Shown here piece after piece: positions 25,037-32,772 of a DNA stretch of 46,441 nucleotides. The first letter of the stretch is position 1. Every line of letters starts with the position of its first letter. Source of the DNA: Candidatus Bathyarchaeota archaeon (GTDB lineage Archaea > Thermoproteota > Bathyarchaeia > Bathyarchaeales > SOJC01). The translations under genes and the position numbers were made by a program. The notes below the pieces were generated by a model. The model saw only the letters and a program-made list of their open reading frames with translations. It was not told the origin of the DNA and did not search any database. The stretch lies in the NCBI GenBank assembly GCA_029882535.1, contig JAOUKM010000011.1:1-46441 (forward strand). The letters are read 5' to 3'.

Positions 25037-25429
25037 ATCCAGACGGCGTTCGAACTCTTGGTTCAGTGGTTATTGAGGTCAAGTTTTATCCAACCAACCA
25101 CGCCTAAATGTCACTTCTTTCGCATTCTAGTTAAATAGTGAGATTCATCACTAGAGACAGCCCAACAAGAACCCCTCTACAAAATCCGTAATCGAGAAAC
25201 CTGAATATTCAAAGTGTAAAAAGCAACCTATTCGAATCCCCAAAGCAATAGATATCATGCCCATTGCCAATATGCTCTCGTCTTTGAGCCGCATTCCACT
25301 TCACCTTGTCCGTAAAGATGTTAGCACGGTTTGGGAATAAACTTTACCATCTACCCCACTTGCGCTGCCTATATAGATTTGCGCGTATGAATGCGGTTCA
25401 CATGAGGTTGTTGGCGAAATATCTGCTCT
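25037..25429. other. Intergenic region with a possible gene remnant
   Basis: No intact gene is seen. One plus-strand frame (about 25142-25345) is open for about 67 codons, with protein-like segments such as IPKAIDIMPIANML and IPLHLVRKDVSTVWE before its stop. It lacks a start codon and may be a truncated relic. GCCTATATAGA near 25370 and the TGCGCGTATG tract follow. Confidence 0.3.
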
Positions 25430-26914
25430 TTAACTGAAACGTTTCTGAAGCGAAGATAGCAACTGTTCTATGCTTAGATCTCTGTATCCTAACATTCTAG
25501 CAAGTTCGACAGCGTCGTATTTTTGTCCATAAGCCCACAAATTCTTCAGAAATGCTCCGGCCTCTTTGTTGTTAAACCATTCTTCTCCGAATCTTTCCTT
25601 AAGCGTTGCTCTCAATTGCTCTTCGAAAATCCAAGCCCGTAAATACTGCGTGCAGTAGAAGCCGTCATCCCAATCAGTGAGGAAACGGTTCTTAGGATGC
25701 TTGAATTTTAGAATTTCTTCAAGGGTTTCCTTGTATACTTCATCCATTCCTTCTAGTGTGTCGGCTCTGTGTAGTTTGAGTTCATAAGAAAGTTTTGCTC
25801 CGTATCTTCTCAAGAAATAGAGCTTGCTTAAAGAGAAAAAGTCCAAGTATTCATCTGTTTCTCTCAAGGGCGTATTCTGCTTCAGCCAATTCTCGTCAGT
25901 TAACAAATATTCCAGAAGATAGGCAAAGGCTTCAGATACAGAATCATCGCCTAGCCGCTTGTACTCCACAGCTAGTTCTGGATTCGTACAGGCACAATGC
26001 TCGGCGTGTCCCGCTTCATGGAACAAGCTTGCATAGTCATCCTGTCCACCTTGAGGCAAGATAACTAATTTGATTTCTTGGGGAATCCTTATCGCGCTAC
26101 AGAAAGCCCTTGGAGATTTTGTTGGTCTTTCCTCCATATCGATCATGATATTCTTCTGCCCTTCTAAGCAGAAACCGAGCCTTGCTAGCATCTTGCTTAA
26201 AGCTCTCACAGCGCCTTCTTTCGGAAAGTATTCGTCGCATTCTCTTGCCCTGAGGAGGAAGGCCATATCGTGGAGTTCCGCGTCATCCAGTCCAACACCA
26301 ACCTTATCAAGTAGTGCGTTTTCCATTCTGTTGACATAAGTAGACTCGGTTTTGGCGATGAAGTCTTGCATCAGTTTTTCTAGCTGATGAAAGTCAATGC
26401 CCCTGACGGTCTCGAATAGCGCCGCATAGTTCGAATAACCCAACTCTTTTGAAGTTTCGTGTAGTTTTTCCGTTCTGGCCAGACTAAGGACATTGATTCT
26501 TTCTACTACTTCGTTTCTCGCTTCATAGAGTCGGCTTCTCTTTTCTCGGTTTGGTTCACTTGCCGCTCTCGCAAACGCTTGTCTGAAAGGGATAGTTTCT
26601 CCATCTAATCTGACAGTTTCTTTCGATTCCATTGTATCTGCTTTTTCAGTAACCTCTTTTACCGTGTTGACCAGGTATCTACTGGCGAAGAATCGTTGCA
26701 GGTGTCTAAGTTTTCTTTCATCTTCTCCTTTTGCATGTTCCCTCTTTTCTTTGAGTGCTAGAATTAGTTCCTTCGTGAACAAATGCCCATACTTGTTATA
26801 AATAGGTGAGAGGTTCACTTCCTGCTTTAGACCGGACAAGTTGAGATACCATTCTTTTTCCAATTCGCTGCTGAAGTTCTCCACATCTTGCCTAATCTTA
26901 TTCCAGTCATACAT
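25430..26914 (-). CDS. M3-like zinc oligopeptidase
   Basis: This 494-residue protein is a gluzincin-type peptidase. SLFHEAGHAEHC has the HExxH zinc motif with catalytic Glu, and the third ligand is the Glu in DDSVSEAFAYLLEYL about 25 residues later, as in M3 (thimet/oligopeptidase F) and related families. The N-terminal half is helical with many charged residues and RLYEARNEVVERINVLSLAR, typical of the M3 lid region. There is no signal peptide; it should cut short peptides in the cytoplasm, perhaps those imported by the Dpp system (inference). Exact family (M3B versus M32-like) is uncertain. Confidence 0.8.
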   Translation of the reverse strand: MYDWNKIRQDVENFSSELEKEWYLNLSGLKQEVNLSPIYNKYGHLFTKELILALKEKREHAKGEDERKLRHLQRFFASRYLVNTVKEVTEKADTMESKETVRLDGETIPFRQAFARAASEPNREKRSRLYEARNEVVERINVLSLARTEKLHETSKELGYSNYAALFETVRGIDFHQLEKLMQDFIAKTESTYVNRMENALLDKVGVGLDDAELHDMAFLLRARECDEYFPKEGAVRALSKMLARLGFCLEGQKNIMIDMEERPTKSPRAFCSAIRIPQEIKLVILPQGGQDDYASLFHEAGHAEHCACTNPELAVEYKRLGDDSVSEAFAYLLEYLLTDENWLKQNTPLRETDEYLDFFSLSKLYFLRRYGAKLSYELKLHRADTLEGMDEVYKETLEEILKFKHPKNRFLTDWDDGFYCTQYLRAWIFEEQLRATLKERFGEEWFNNKEAGAFLKNLWAYGQKYDAVELARMLGYRDLSIEQLLSSLQKRFS

Positions 26915-27279
26915 TCATTAATCAAACCTTTTTTCGACAGAAAAACAACAAATACGTAAGATTTAAAGCTTTCTGGTCAAAATACGGAAGAGAATACCTT
27001 CTTTTCAGTAATCAACCAAGAAAGAACGCCTACCACCTGGCATTGCAGAGGCCTTGAACAGACATATTTTCACCTTTCATTTTCAACACAACCTCCACGA
27101 ACCCCTTTTCTGCTGAACCTGCATAAAAATATTTGGTGCACTGATACTGTTAACTTATTCATGCTAATGGTTTGCGTAAAAGTTGTGGTGACCATGTTGT
27201 AGATGTCACAAGGCTTCCGCAACGTTCTGAATTGGGTTTATTTGGCTGAAACAAGCTCAGAATGTGCCTACATTTCAGA
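26915..27279. other. Intergenic region, no gene
   Basis: The stretch separates the peptidase start from the 3' end of tRNA-Leu. It is AT-rich without an acceptable frame on either strand. GTAAGATTTAAAGC near 26960, read on the minus strand, could serve as a promoter for the peptidase; nothing else can be supported. Confidence 0.35.
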
Positions 27280-27364
27280 TGCGGGGGGTGGGATTTGAAC
27301 CCACGAACCCCTACGGGATAGCCGCCTCAGGGCTACGCCTTTGGCCATGCTTGGCAACCCCCGC
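27280..27364 (-). tRNA. tRNA-Leu (anticodon GAG)
   Basis: The minus strand folds into a class II tRNA. The acceptor is GCGGGGG paired with CCCCCGC plus discriminator A, and the D-arm starts GCCAAGCATGGC. The anticodon stem TAGCC/GGCTA encloses the loop CTGAGGC (anticodon GAG, reading CUC). A long variable arm (CCCGTAGGGG) and the T-arm GTGGGTTCAAATCCCAC complete it. No intron is seen and CCA is not encoded. It is 85 bases long. Confidence 0.95.
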
Positions 27365-27470
27365 TCGCAAGTGGGAATATTGATATCGTTTAGGTTAAAT
27401 TAAATCTTGTTCCAAATAGTTTTGCTGTTTTTGAACGCGCTTTCTTCTTCATAGGAAGCTCTCGAAATAT

Positions 27471-28241
27471 CTAAGCCTTCGTACTTGAATTCCATAAATA
27501 TTGGAAATAATCTTTCGCGAACTTCACTAAGCCCACATGATTACTCCAAATAACTAAGCTAGGCTTGTCCTCTTCTCCCAAAAACAGCAAAGCCTCCTCC
27601 CCGTCTACAATCACTCCACCTCCAAACATATCGTCGCGTCCTCTCAATTCTACAACACTCATCAGTCCCTCTAACCCCCAATCTTTGGGCTCACCAGCAA
27701 CCATAACCAAAACCTTCACATCACTCAATCTTAAACTAGCCAACAACGGCATCGCCTTCTCAGCCAAACCTCGTGCAAACAATGGCGCTGCAATCATCAC
27801 CTGACTACGCGCCTTACCCAACATCTCTCGCAACTTCGCCAACACACTAGTCTCACCTCGCAAAATCCAAATATCAGGCTTCTCTCGCAACTCACGTTTT
27901 TCATAAAGAGGCTGCAACTCCCCAACCACTGCTCGCTCCCAAGCTTGCATTTTTCCTTCAAGCTTATGCTTAGCTGCCTCAAATGCCTCTAAAGGCGACT
28001 TCGCAAAATACCGGCTCGGTCTACCCCGCTCAATATCTACCCACCCCTTCCGTTCCAAGTTGTTCAAAACCTCGTAAACCTTTGAAAAGGGCACGTTAGC
28101 ACTCTCACTCACTTCACTAGCTGTCATCACTCCCCTCTCCACGAGGCTTAGATAAACAGCTGACTCGTAAGTCGTCAACCCTAAATCACGCAAAACTCTC
28201 CTTGCTCCCTCTCCAACAACTTGATCCAACCCATCTTTCAC
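27471..28241 (-). CDS. TrmB-family transcriptional regulator
   Basis: This 256-residue protein has a TrmB-type winged helix at residues about 14-75: LRDLGLTTYESAVYLSLVER, then TASEVSESANVPFSKVYEVL as the recognition region, then LERKGWVDIERGRPSRYFAK. A coiled coil follows (about 80-115). The C-terminal part (120-255) is the PLD-like effector domain, with PDIWILRGETSVLAKLREML and VIVDGEEALLFLGEEDKPS. TrmB proteins in archaea mostly control sugar and central metabolism. It is divergent from the tetraether synthase gene with only about 60 bases between starts, so it may regulate that gene. Confidence 0.88.
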   Translation of the reverse strand: MKDGLDQVVGEGARRVLRDLGLTTYESAVYLSLVERGVMTASEVSESANVPFSKVYEVLNNLERKGWVDIERGRPSRYFAKSPLEAFEAAKHKLEGKMQAWERAVVGELQPLYEKRELREKPDIWILRGETSVLAKLREMLGKARSQVMIAAPLFARGLAEKAMPLLASLRLSDVKVLVMVAGEPKDWGLEGLMSVVELRGRDDMFGGGVIVDGEEALLFLGEEDKPSLVIWSNHVGLVKFAKDYFQYLWNSSTKA

Positions 28242-28273
28242 CTTCTGAAACTTCGGAAAAACTTCAAATACTC

Positions 28274-28290
28274 GCCTTACTTAAAAACGT
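28274..28290 (+). promoter_or_regulatory. Promoter of the tetraether synthase gene
   Basis: GCCTTACTTAAAAACG has a TATA-like core (CTTAAAAA) about 25 bases before the GTG codons at 28304/28307. This spacing predicts a leaderless mRNA starting at or next to the initiation codon, and supports the choice of the GTG rather than the upstream TTG at 28202. Confidence 0.45.
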
Positions 28291-28303
28291 TTTACAACCA
28301 CCA

Positions 28304-29806
28304 GTGGTGAAAAAGACGCTAATAATAAAACAAACCAAAAGCCTGTGTCCCGAATGTCTCGCACTTCTAGACGCTACCATATATGAAAAAGATAACAAGG
28401 TCTACATAGAAAAAACCTGCCCAGAACATGGCGAATACACCGCGCTTTACTGGAGCGACTACAAGCAATACAAGCGTGCAGAAAAATACCGAAAAGAAGG
28501 AGAAGGTCTAAACAACCCACATACTCAGGCAATCAAAGGCTGTCCTCTGGACTGCGGTATTTGCCCACAACATAAAAGTCATACAGGTCTTGCCATAATC
28601 GACGTTACCAACCGTTGCAACCTTCGATGTCCCGTCTGTTTTGCTAACGCAGCTGCAGCAGGATATGTGTACGAACCCACAAAACAGCAAATTCAAGACA
28701 TGCTCCAAAACCTACGCCAAAACAGCCCAGTTCCAGCCACCGCATTACAATTCAGTGGCGGCGAACCCACGATACGCGAGGACTTGCCTGAATTAGTTAA
28801 GATGGCGAAAGATTTAGGATTTAGCCACGTGGAAGTCAACACTAATGGCATTCGCCTTGCCCAAAGCGTAGAGTACTGTAAAACCCTTAAGGAAGCTGGC
28901 GTGAGTACCGTCTACTTACAATTCGACGGCTTGACCAGTGACATTTACAACTTCACTCGTGGCGTCGACCTTTTAGAAACAAAAATGAAAGCTATTGACA
29001 ACTGTAGAGAAGCAGGTCTTGACAGTATCGTATTAGTGATGACGCTCGTCAAAGGAGTAAACGACCATCAACTCGGCGACATAATACGCTTTACAGTCGA
29101 AAACTTCGATGTAGTACGTTGCATAAACGTTCAGCCAGTGAGCTTATGCGGGCGTTTGCCAGAAGAAGAAAGAGAGAAGATGCGCATAACCATACCCGAC
29201 TTCATGCGTCTCTGTGAGGAACAAACAGACGGGAAAATAAAGGTAGACGACTTCTATCCGGTCCCTACAGTAGTGCCAATCTCTCAAGCCATCGGTGCAA
29301 TAAAACACAAACGTTACGTCGAATTCACCGCTCACCCTCACTGTGGCATGGCAACCTACCTTTTCGTTGAGAACGGAGAAATAACGCCAATTACACGTTA
29401 TGGAAACGTAGATAAGTTTATCGAAACAATGGAAAAAGTTTACGAAGAAGCACAAAAGGGGCATGAAACCCGAGCAAAAATGCGCCTAGTCGGAGCGTTG
29501 AGGCATGTAGGGTTTGGCATGTTGAGAAAATACCTTCTACCTGTCTTGAAAACCGCAAGCTATGAAGCCCTAGGTGACCTTCAAAGGAAAGCCATACTGC
29601 TCTCTTCAATGCATTTTATGGACTCTTACAACTTCGACTTAGAAAGAGTGCAAAGATGCTGCATTCACTACGCCGTGCCTGACGGACGCATAATCCCTTT
29701 CTGTACAATGAATAACATTCATAGAGCAGAAATAGAAAAAAAGCTAGGCATTCCGCTATCCCAGTGGCAGAAAAAACACAAACAAGAAATTGCTGCGGTT
29801 GCGTGA
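28304..29806 (+). CDS. tes: Radical-SAM tetraether lipid synthase (Tes-like)
   Basis: This 500-residue enzyme probably joins archaeol chains by radical C-C coupling to form caldarchaeol-type (GDGT) membrane lipids. The family's cysteine pattern is complete: LCPECLALLD, then EKTCPEHGEYTALYWSDYKQ, then GCPLDCGICPQHKSHT, then the radical-SAM motif NRCNLRCPVCFANAAAAGYV. Next come FSGGEPTIREDLPELV and a Cys pair further on (RCCIHYAVPDGRIIPFCTMN). The order matches the characterised archaeal synthase (Methanocaldococcus MJ0619). The frame is open from 28202, but that part overlaps the TrmB gene and its promoter; GTG 28304 or 28307 is preferred. It is followed 57 bases later by the S25e gene. Confidence 0.88.
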   Translation: MVKKTLIIKQTKSLCPECLALLDATIYEKDNKVYIEKTCPEHGEYTALYWSDYKQYKRAEKYRKEGEGLNNPHTQAIKGCPLDCGICPQHKSHTGLAIIDVTNRCNLRCPVCFANAAAAGYVYEPTKQQIQDMLQNLRQNSPVPATALQFSGGEPTIREDLPELVKMAKDLGFSHVEVNTNGIRLAQSVEYCKTLKEAGVSTVYLQFDGLTSDIYNFTRGVDLLETKMKAIDNCREAGLDSIVLVMTLVKGVNDHQLGDIIRFTVENFDVVRCINVQPVSLCGRLPEEEREKMRITIPDFMRLCEEQTDGKIKVDDFYPVPTVVPISQAIGAIKHKRYVEFTAHPHCGMATYLFVENGEITPITRYGNVDKFIETMEKVYEEAQKGHETRAKMRLVGALRHVGFGMLRKYLLPVLKTASYEALGDLQRKAILLSSMHFMDSYNFDLERVQRCCIHYAVPDGRIIPFCTMNNIHRAEIEKKLGIPLSQWQKKHKQEIAAVA

Positions 29807-29863
29807 CAGAAAAAGACTATAAGGACGCATCACCTCTTTTCTCAAGTAGTTGAGGAGACAATT

Positions 29864-30178
29864 ATGGGCGGAAAGAAGAAGCAATCTATAAGGCAAATGA
29901 CGAAAGCGCAGAAAAAGGAAAGTGGTAAAAAGGAAAAATCTGCGGCAGCACCAAGCGAAAAAAAGTCTATTCCAGGAATTACACCACCAAGCTTGAAAAG
30001 TGACAAGTTTGCAAATGAGCTGAAGAAGATGAAGGTTATAACACCCTATTCTGTTGCATCCCGCTTTGACGTACGTTTGAGCGTTGCTAGAGGCTTTCTG
30101 AACGAATTAGAGCGCAAAGGCATGATCGAGTTTATTTCCAAGAGTCGAAATCTCAAAATCTACAAACCCATAGACTAG
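29864..30178 (+). CDS. rps25e: 30S ribosomal protein S25e
   Basis: This 104-residue protein of the small ribosomal subunit is shared by eukaryotes and Thermoproteota-type archaea. The N-terminal 45 residues are lysine-rich and disordered. The winged-helix core follows (KVITPYSVASRFDVRLSVAR, then GFLNELERKGMIEFISKSRN). A TATA-like GACTATAAGG near 29814 lies upstream and the ATG is preceded by TGAGGAG. Its presence is good evidence for a TACK-group host. Confidence 0.93.
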   Translation: MGGKKKQSIRQMTKAQKKESGKKEKSAAAPSEKKSIPGITPPSLKSDKFANELKKMKVITPYSVASRFDVRLSVARGFLNELERKGMIEFISKSRNLKIYKPID

Positions 30179-30213
30179 CTTTTTATTAATTCTCTATAAG
30201 AGAAGAGACACTG

Positions 30214-30699
30214 ATGGTTTCTGGTTTTCCCAAACGAGTCTACACTGTGGATGAATTGGAAAAAGCCAGAGAACTTGTAGAATCTGGATATAAACATCGA
30301 CTAATTGTAAAGGGGCACCCTCGCTTCAAAAAAAGAGTAAAGGAAGCTTTGAATCATGTTAAGACTGCTGGATTCTACGGCTTTTTAAGAAGCTACATCA
30401 GGCAAATTGTTGAGATTGAAGGTTTCAGCCAACTACGTGAAGCAGAAGCAGCCATTTGGGCAAACATGCAGCTGTTGGAAAATCCTATTGATGCAGCAGG
30501 ATTTTTTGTACAGAAAGCGTCGCAGATGAAAGAGTTCTTAGAAGGGAAATTGTATTATGGTGGAGCTGCCGAGGCGAGAAGCGTTGAGAAAAGAATCGAG
30601 TTTTTGAGGATTTTAAGAATTAAATCAAAAAGCCGTGCTGTGAAAGATGAATGCGGAAAGATTTTAAAAAAGTGGGCTGAAAGCACGTTTGTTTTTTAA
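30214..30699 (+). CDS. Hypothetical helical protein, 161 residues
   Basis: This soluble, mainly helical and basic protein follows S25e by 35 bases. Recognisable segments are VYTVDELEKARELVESGYKH, RLIVKGHPRFKKRVKEAL, and EGFSQLREAEAAIWANMQLL. The N-terminal part looks like a conserved archaeal domain, but no function is known to me. It is probably co-transcribed with S25e, which hints at a ribosome- or RNA-related role (inference only). Confidence 0.65.
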   Translation: MVSGFPKRVYTVDELEKARELVESGYKHRLIVKGHPRFKKRVKEALNHVKTAGFYGFLRSYIRQIVEIEGFSQLREAEAAIWANMQLLENPIDAAGFFVQKASQMKEFLEGKLYYGGAAEARSVEKRIEFLRILRIKSKSRAVKDECGKILKKWAESTFVF

Positions 30700-30708
30700 A
30701 GTTAGACT

Positions 30709-31095
30709 TTATTTTCTCTCAACCTTAATTCTAGTCCCGCTTTTTGTCTCAGCAAAAATCTCCAAGTTCTTCGTTACTGTCCCAATTATGTTAACAGGGC
30801 TATAAGGCTGAGTATCCCCGTAAAATATGCAGAGAGAGTTTCCCATAGGCCAATAGGCAATCGTGCCTTTCTCAACTTTTGGTTTAGCTTTCTCGTCACC
30901 CATCTTAATTGGAATTTCAAAGTAGACCTCTTCTTTCCACAAAGCCGCCCTGCCTTCAATTGGAAGAGTCTTCGTTATGGCATCAACTGTTCTTGGTGCT
31001 AAGTGGCGAATTAATTCGCCTTCAGCTTCGCCGATATCTTCTATATAGAATTTAATTAGTACGCGCGTTATACTTTCCTCAGTCATCTGCTTCAC
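30709..31095 (-). CDS. Archaeal cyclophilin-like fold protein
   Basis: This 128-residue protein belongs to the small archaeal cyclophilin-like family (beta barrel). Strand ITRVLIKFYIEDIGEAEGEL is followed by LAPRTVDAITKTLPIEGRAA, then EVYFEIPIKM and YWPMGNSLCIFYGDTQPYSP, the most conserved part. Prolyl isomerase activity is not established for this family. It overlaps the preceding gene by four bases (ATGA), so the two are translationally coupled. The function in relation to the diphosphoglycerate synthetase-like partner is unknown. Confidence 0.78.
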   Translation of the reverse strand: MKQMTEESITRVLIKFYIEDIGEAEGELIRHLAPRTVDAITKTLPIEGRAALWKEEVYFEIPIKMGDEKAKPKVEKGTIAYWPMGNSLCIFYGDTQPYSPVNIIGTVTKNLEIFAETKSGTRIKVERK

Positions 31096-32411
31096 TTTTG
31101 GAAGTGTTTCTTTAGCACGTCTTCTAGGGTTGGAGAGCTTAGTTCTTTAAGGTTGTATTTCGCTCTTATAGCAGGTTTGTTAATGCGCAAAACCCGTCTC
31201 AAGTCTATGGGAGTACCGATTACCACGATATCGCATGGCGTGTTGTTTATCGTTTTCTCTAGTTCTTTTATTTGTTCCTTGCCATACCCAACGGCGGGAA
31301 GCAACGTTCCAAGATGCGTATATTTCTTGAAAGTTTCCATTATTGAGCCCACAGCATAAGGCCTTGGGTCGACGATTTCGCTTGCACCTAATCTCCTAGC
31401 CACAATAACTCCTGCGCCATAAGCCATGTTGCCATGCGTCAATGTAGGACCATCTTCCACCACTAGAACTCGCTTTCCTTTAATCAAATCAGAGTTGTCT
31501 ACAGTAATGGGAGAAGATGCTTCGATGATTAAAGCGTCGGGGTTCACTGTTTTAATGTTTTTCCGCACGGTTTCTATACCCTCTGGGCTGGCAGTGTCCA
31601 CTTTGTTGATAATTATAACGTCTGCCATCCTCAAGTTTGTTTCTCCGGGATAGTACGCGAGTTCGTGACCTGGTCTGTGGGGGTCCGCAACCACTATGAG
31701 AAGATCGGAACAATAGAATGGGACGTCGTTGTTTCCGCCATCCCAGACAACTATGTCCGCTTCTTTCTCTGCTTCTCTCAAGATTTTTTCATAATCTACA
31801 CCTGCAAAAACCAATATTCCGTTGGCAATGTGGGGTTCGTATTCCTCTCGCTCTTCAATTGTACATTCATGCTTGTCAAGGTCTTCGTAAGACGCAAACC
31901 GTTGCCAAATCTGCTTTGCCAAATCTCCGTAGGGCATCGGATGCCTAATAACCGCTATGCGGAAGCCCATTTTCTTCAAGAGGATAGCTACTTTTCGCGA
32001 AGTTTGGCTTTTTCCAGAGCCAGTTCTAACTGCGCAAACAGAAACTACTGGAACTTTGGCTTTCAACATTGTCGTGGACGGTCCCATTAGCCTAAAGTCT
32101 GCTCCACAAGACAGTACTAGTGATGCTTGGTGCATGACATATTCGTGAGGTACGTCGCTGTAAGCGAAAACAACCTCGCTAACATCATGTTTTTTGATAA
32201 GCTCGGGCAATTTTTCTTCGGGGTATATGGGGATTCCCTGTGGATATTTTGGTCCTGCGAGTTCTGGAGGGTAATTTCGTTTTTCGATTCCAGGTATTTG
32301 CGTGGCAGTGAAGGCTACTACCTCGTATGAATCGTTGTTTCGGAAGTAGACGTTAAAGTTGTGGAAGTCTCTGCCTGCTGCTCCCATAATTATTACCTTG
32401 GTTTTTTTCAT
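31092..32411 (-). CDS. cpgS: Cyclic 2,3-diphosphoglycerate synthetase-like P-loop protein
   Basis: This 439-residue protein matches the archaeal family annotated as cyclic 2,3-diphosphoglycerate synthetase. The N-terminal Rossmann-like part starts KVIIMGAAGRDFHNFNVYFR. A P-loop follows near residue 130 (RTGSGKSQTSRKV), then DIVVWDGGNNDVPFY (Walker B-like) and ADVIIINKVDTASPE, an NKxD-type guanine-recognition motif. In methanogens such as Methanothermus the enzyme makes the thermoprotectant cDPG. In non-methanogens the assignment is by homology only, and a GTP-dependent role in another pathway is possible. Confidence 0.8.
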   Translation of the reverse strand: MKKTKVIIMGAAGRDFHNFNVYFRNNDSYEVVAFTATQIPGIEKRNYPPELAGPKYPQGIPIYPEEKLPELIKKHDVSEVVFAYSDVPHEYVMHQASLVLSCGADFRLMGPSTTMLKAKVPVVSVCAVRTGSGKSQTSRKVAILLKKMGFRIAVIRHPMPYGDLAKQIWQRFASYEDLDKHECTIEEREEYEPHIANGILVFAGVDYEKILREAEKEADIVVWDGGNNDVPFYCSDLLIVVADPHRPGHELAYYPGETNLRMADVIIINKVDTASPEGIETVRKNIKTVNPDALIIEASSPITVDNSDLIKGKRVLVVEDGPTLTHGNMAYGAGVIVARRLGASEIVDPRPYAVGSIMETFKKYTHLGTLLPAVGYGKEQIKELEKTINNTPCDIVVIGTPIDLRRVLRINKPAIRAKYNLKELSSPTLEDVLKKHFQK

Positions 32412-32523
32412 GTAAGAACCTCTGTTTTTTCATTAATGATGTAGAGTCGAGAGTGGTGAGATAGTATCCTTTTTTTTCATTCCATATAAATCTTTATCAA
32501 CTATGATTTTCGCCTTAACACTA

Positions 32524-32758
32524 TTATTTTCGCTTACGGAACACCTGCACTCCTTCTATTGTAGTGAAGTATTCGAAACCTACTTCAGCTAACTCGCAAG
32601 CTTATTGAAATGTCTTAGCGGTTTTTACGTGGTAATCGTCGGATTCGAAGCTGATGAGCTGGGTGTAGATTAGGGTGTTGTTGATGTTTTTGTGTCCTAA
32701 TAGTTGTTTGATGTGGAGGGCGTCTTTAGTTTTGTGGTATTCCATTGTTGCTTTCGTT
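32524..32758 (-). pseudogene. Integrase C-terminal relic
   Basis: The minus strand encodes the last part of a tyrosine recombinase: ATMEYHKTKDALHIKQLLGH, KNINNTLIYTQLI (with the Tyr nucleophile) and SFESDDYHVKTAK. After a one-base shift near 32605 the family's usual tail continues (ACELAEVGFEYFTTIEGVQV) to the stop at 32524. Nothing of the N-terminal three quarters remains. It sits between the polymerase gene, 14 bases from its stop, and the cpgS promoter. Confidence 0.75.
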
Positions 32759-32772
32759 GACTATAATAAAGT

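Noticed and set aside
24783-25107. Other long frames across the tRNA-like remnant
   Set aside because: They arise from the stop-poor GC-rich sequence and contain no domain; the integrase frame explains the region.
28202-28303. N-terminal extension of the tetraether synthase from TTG 28202
   Set aside because: It overlaps the TrmB coding start and the probable TATA element, and the residues do not resemble the family N-terminus.
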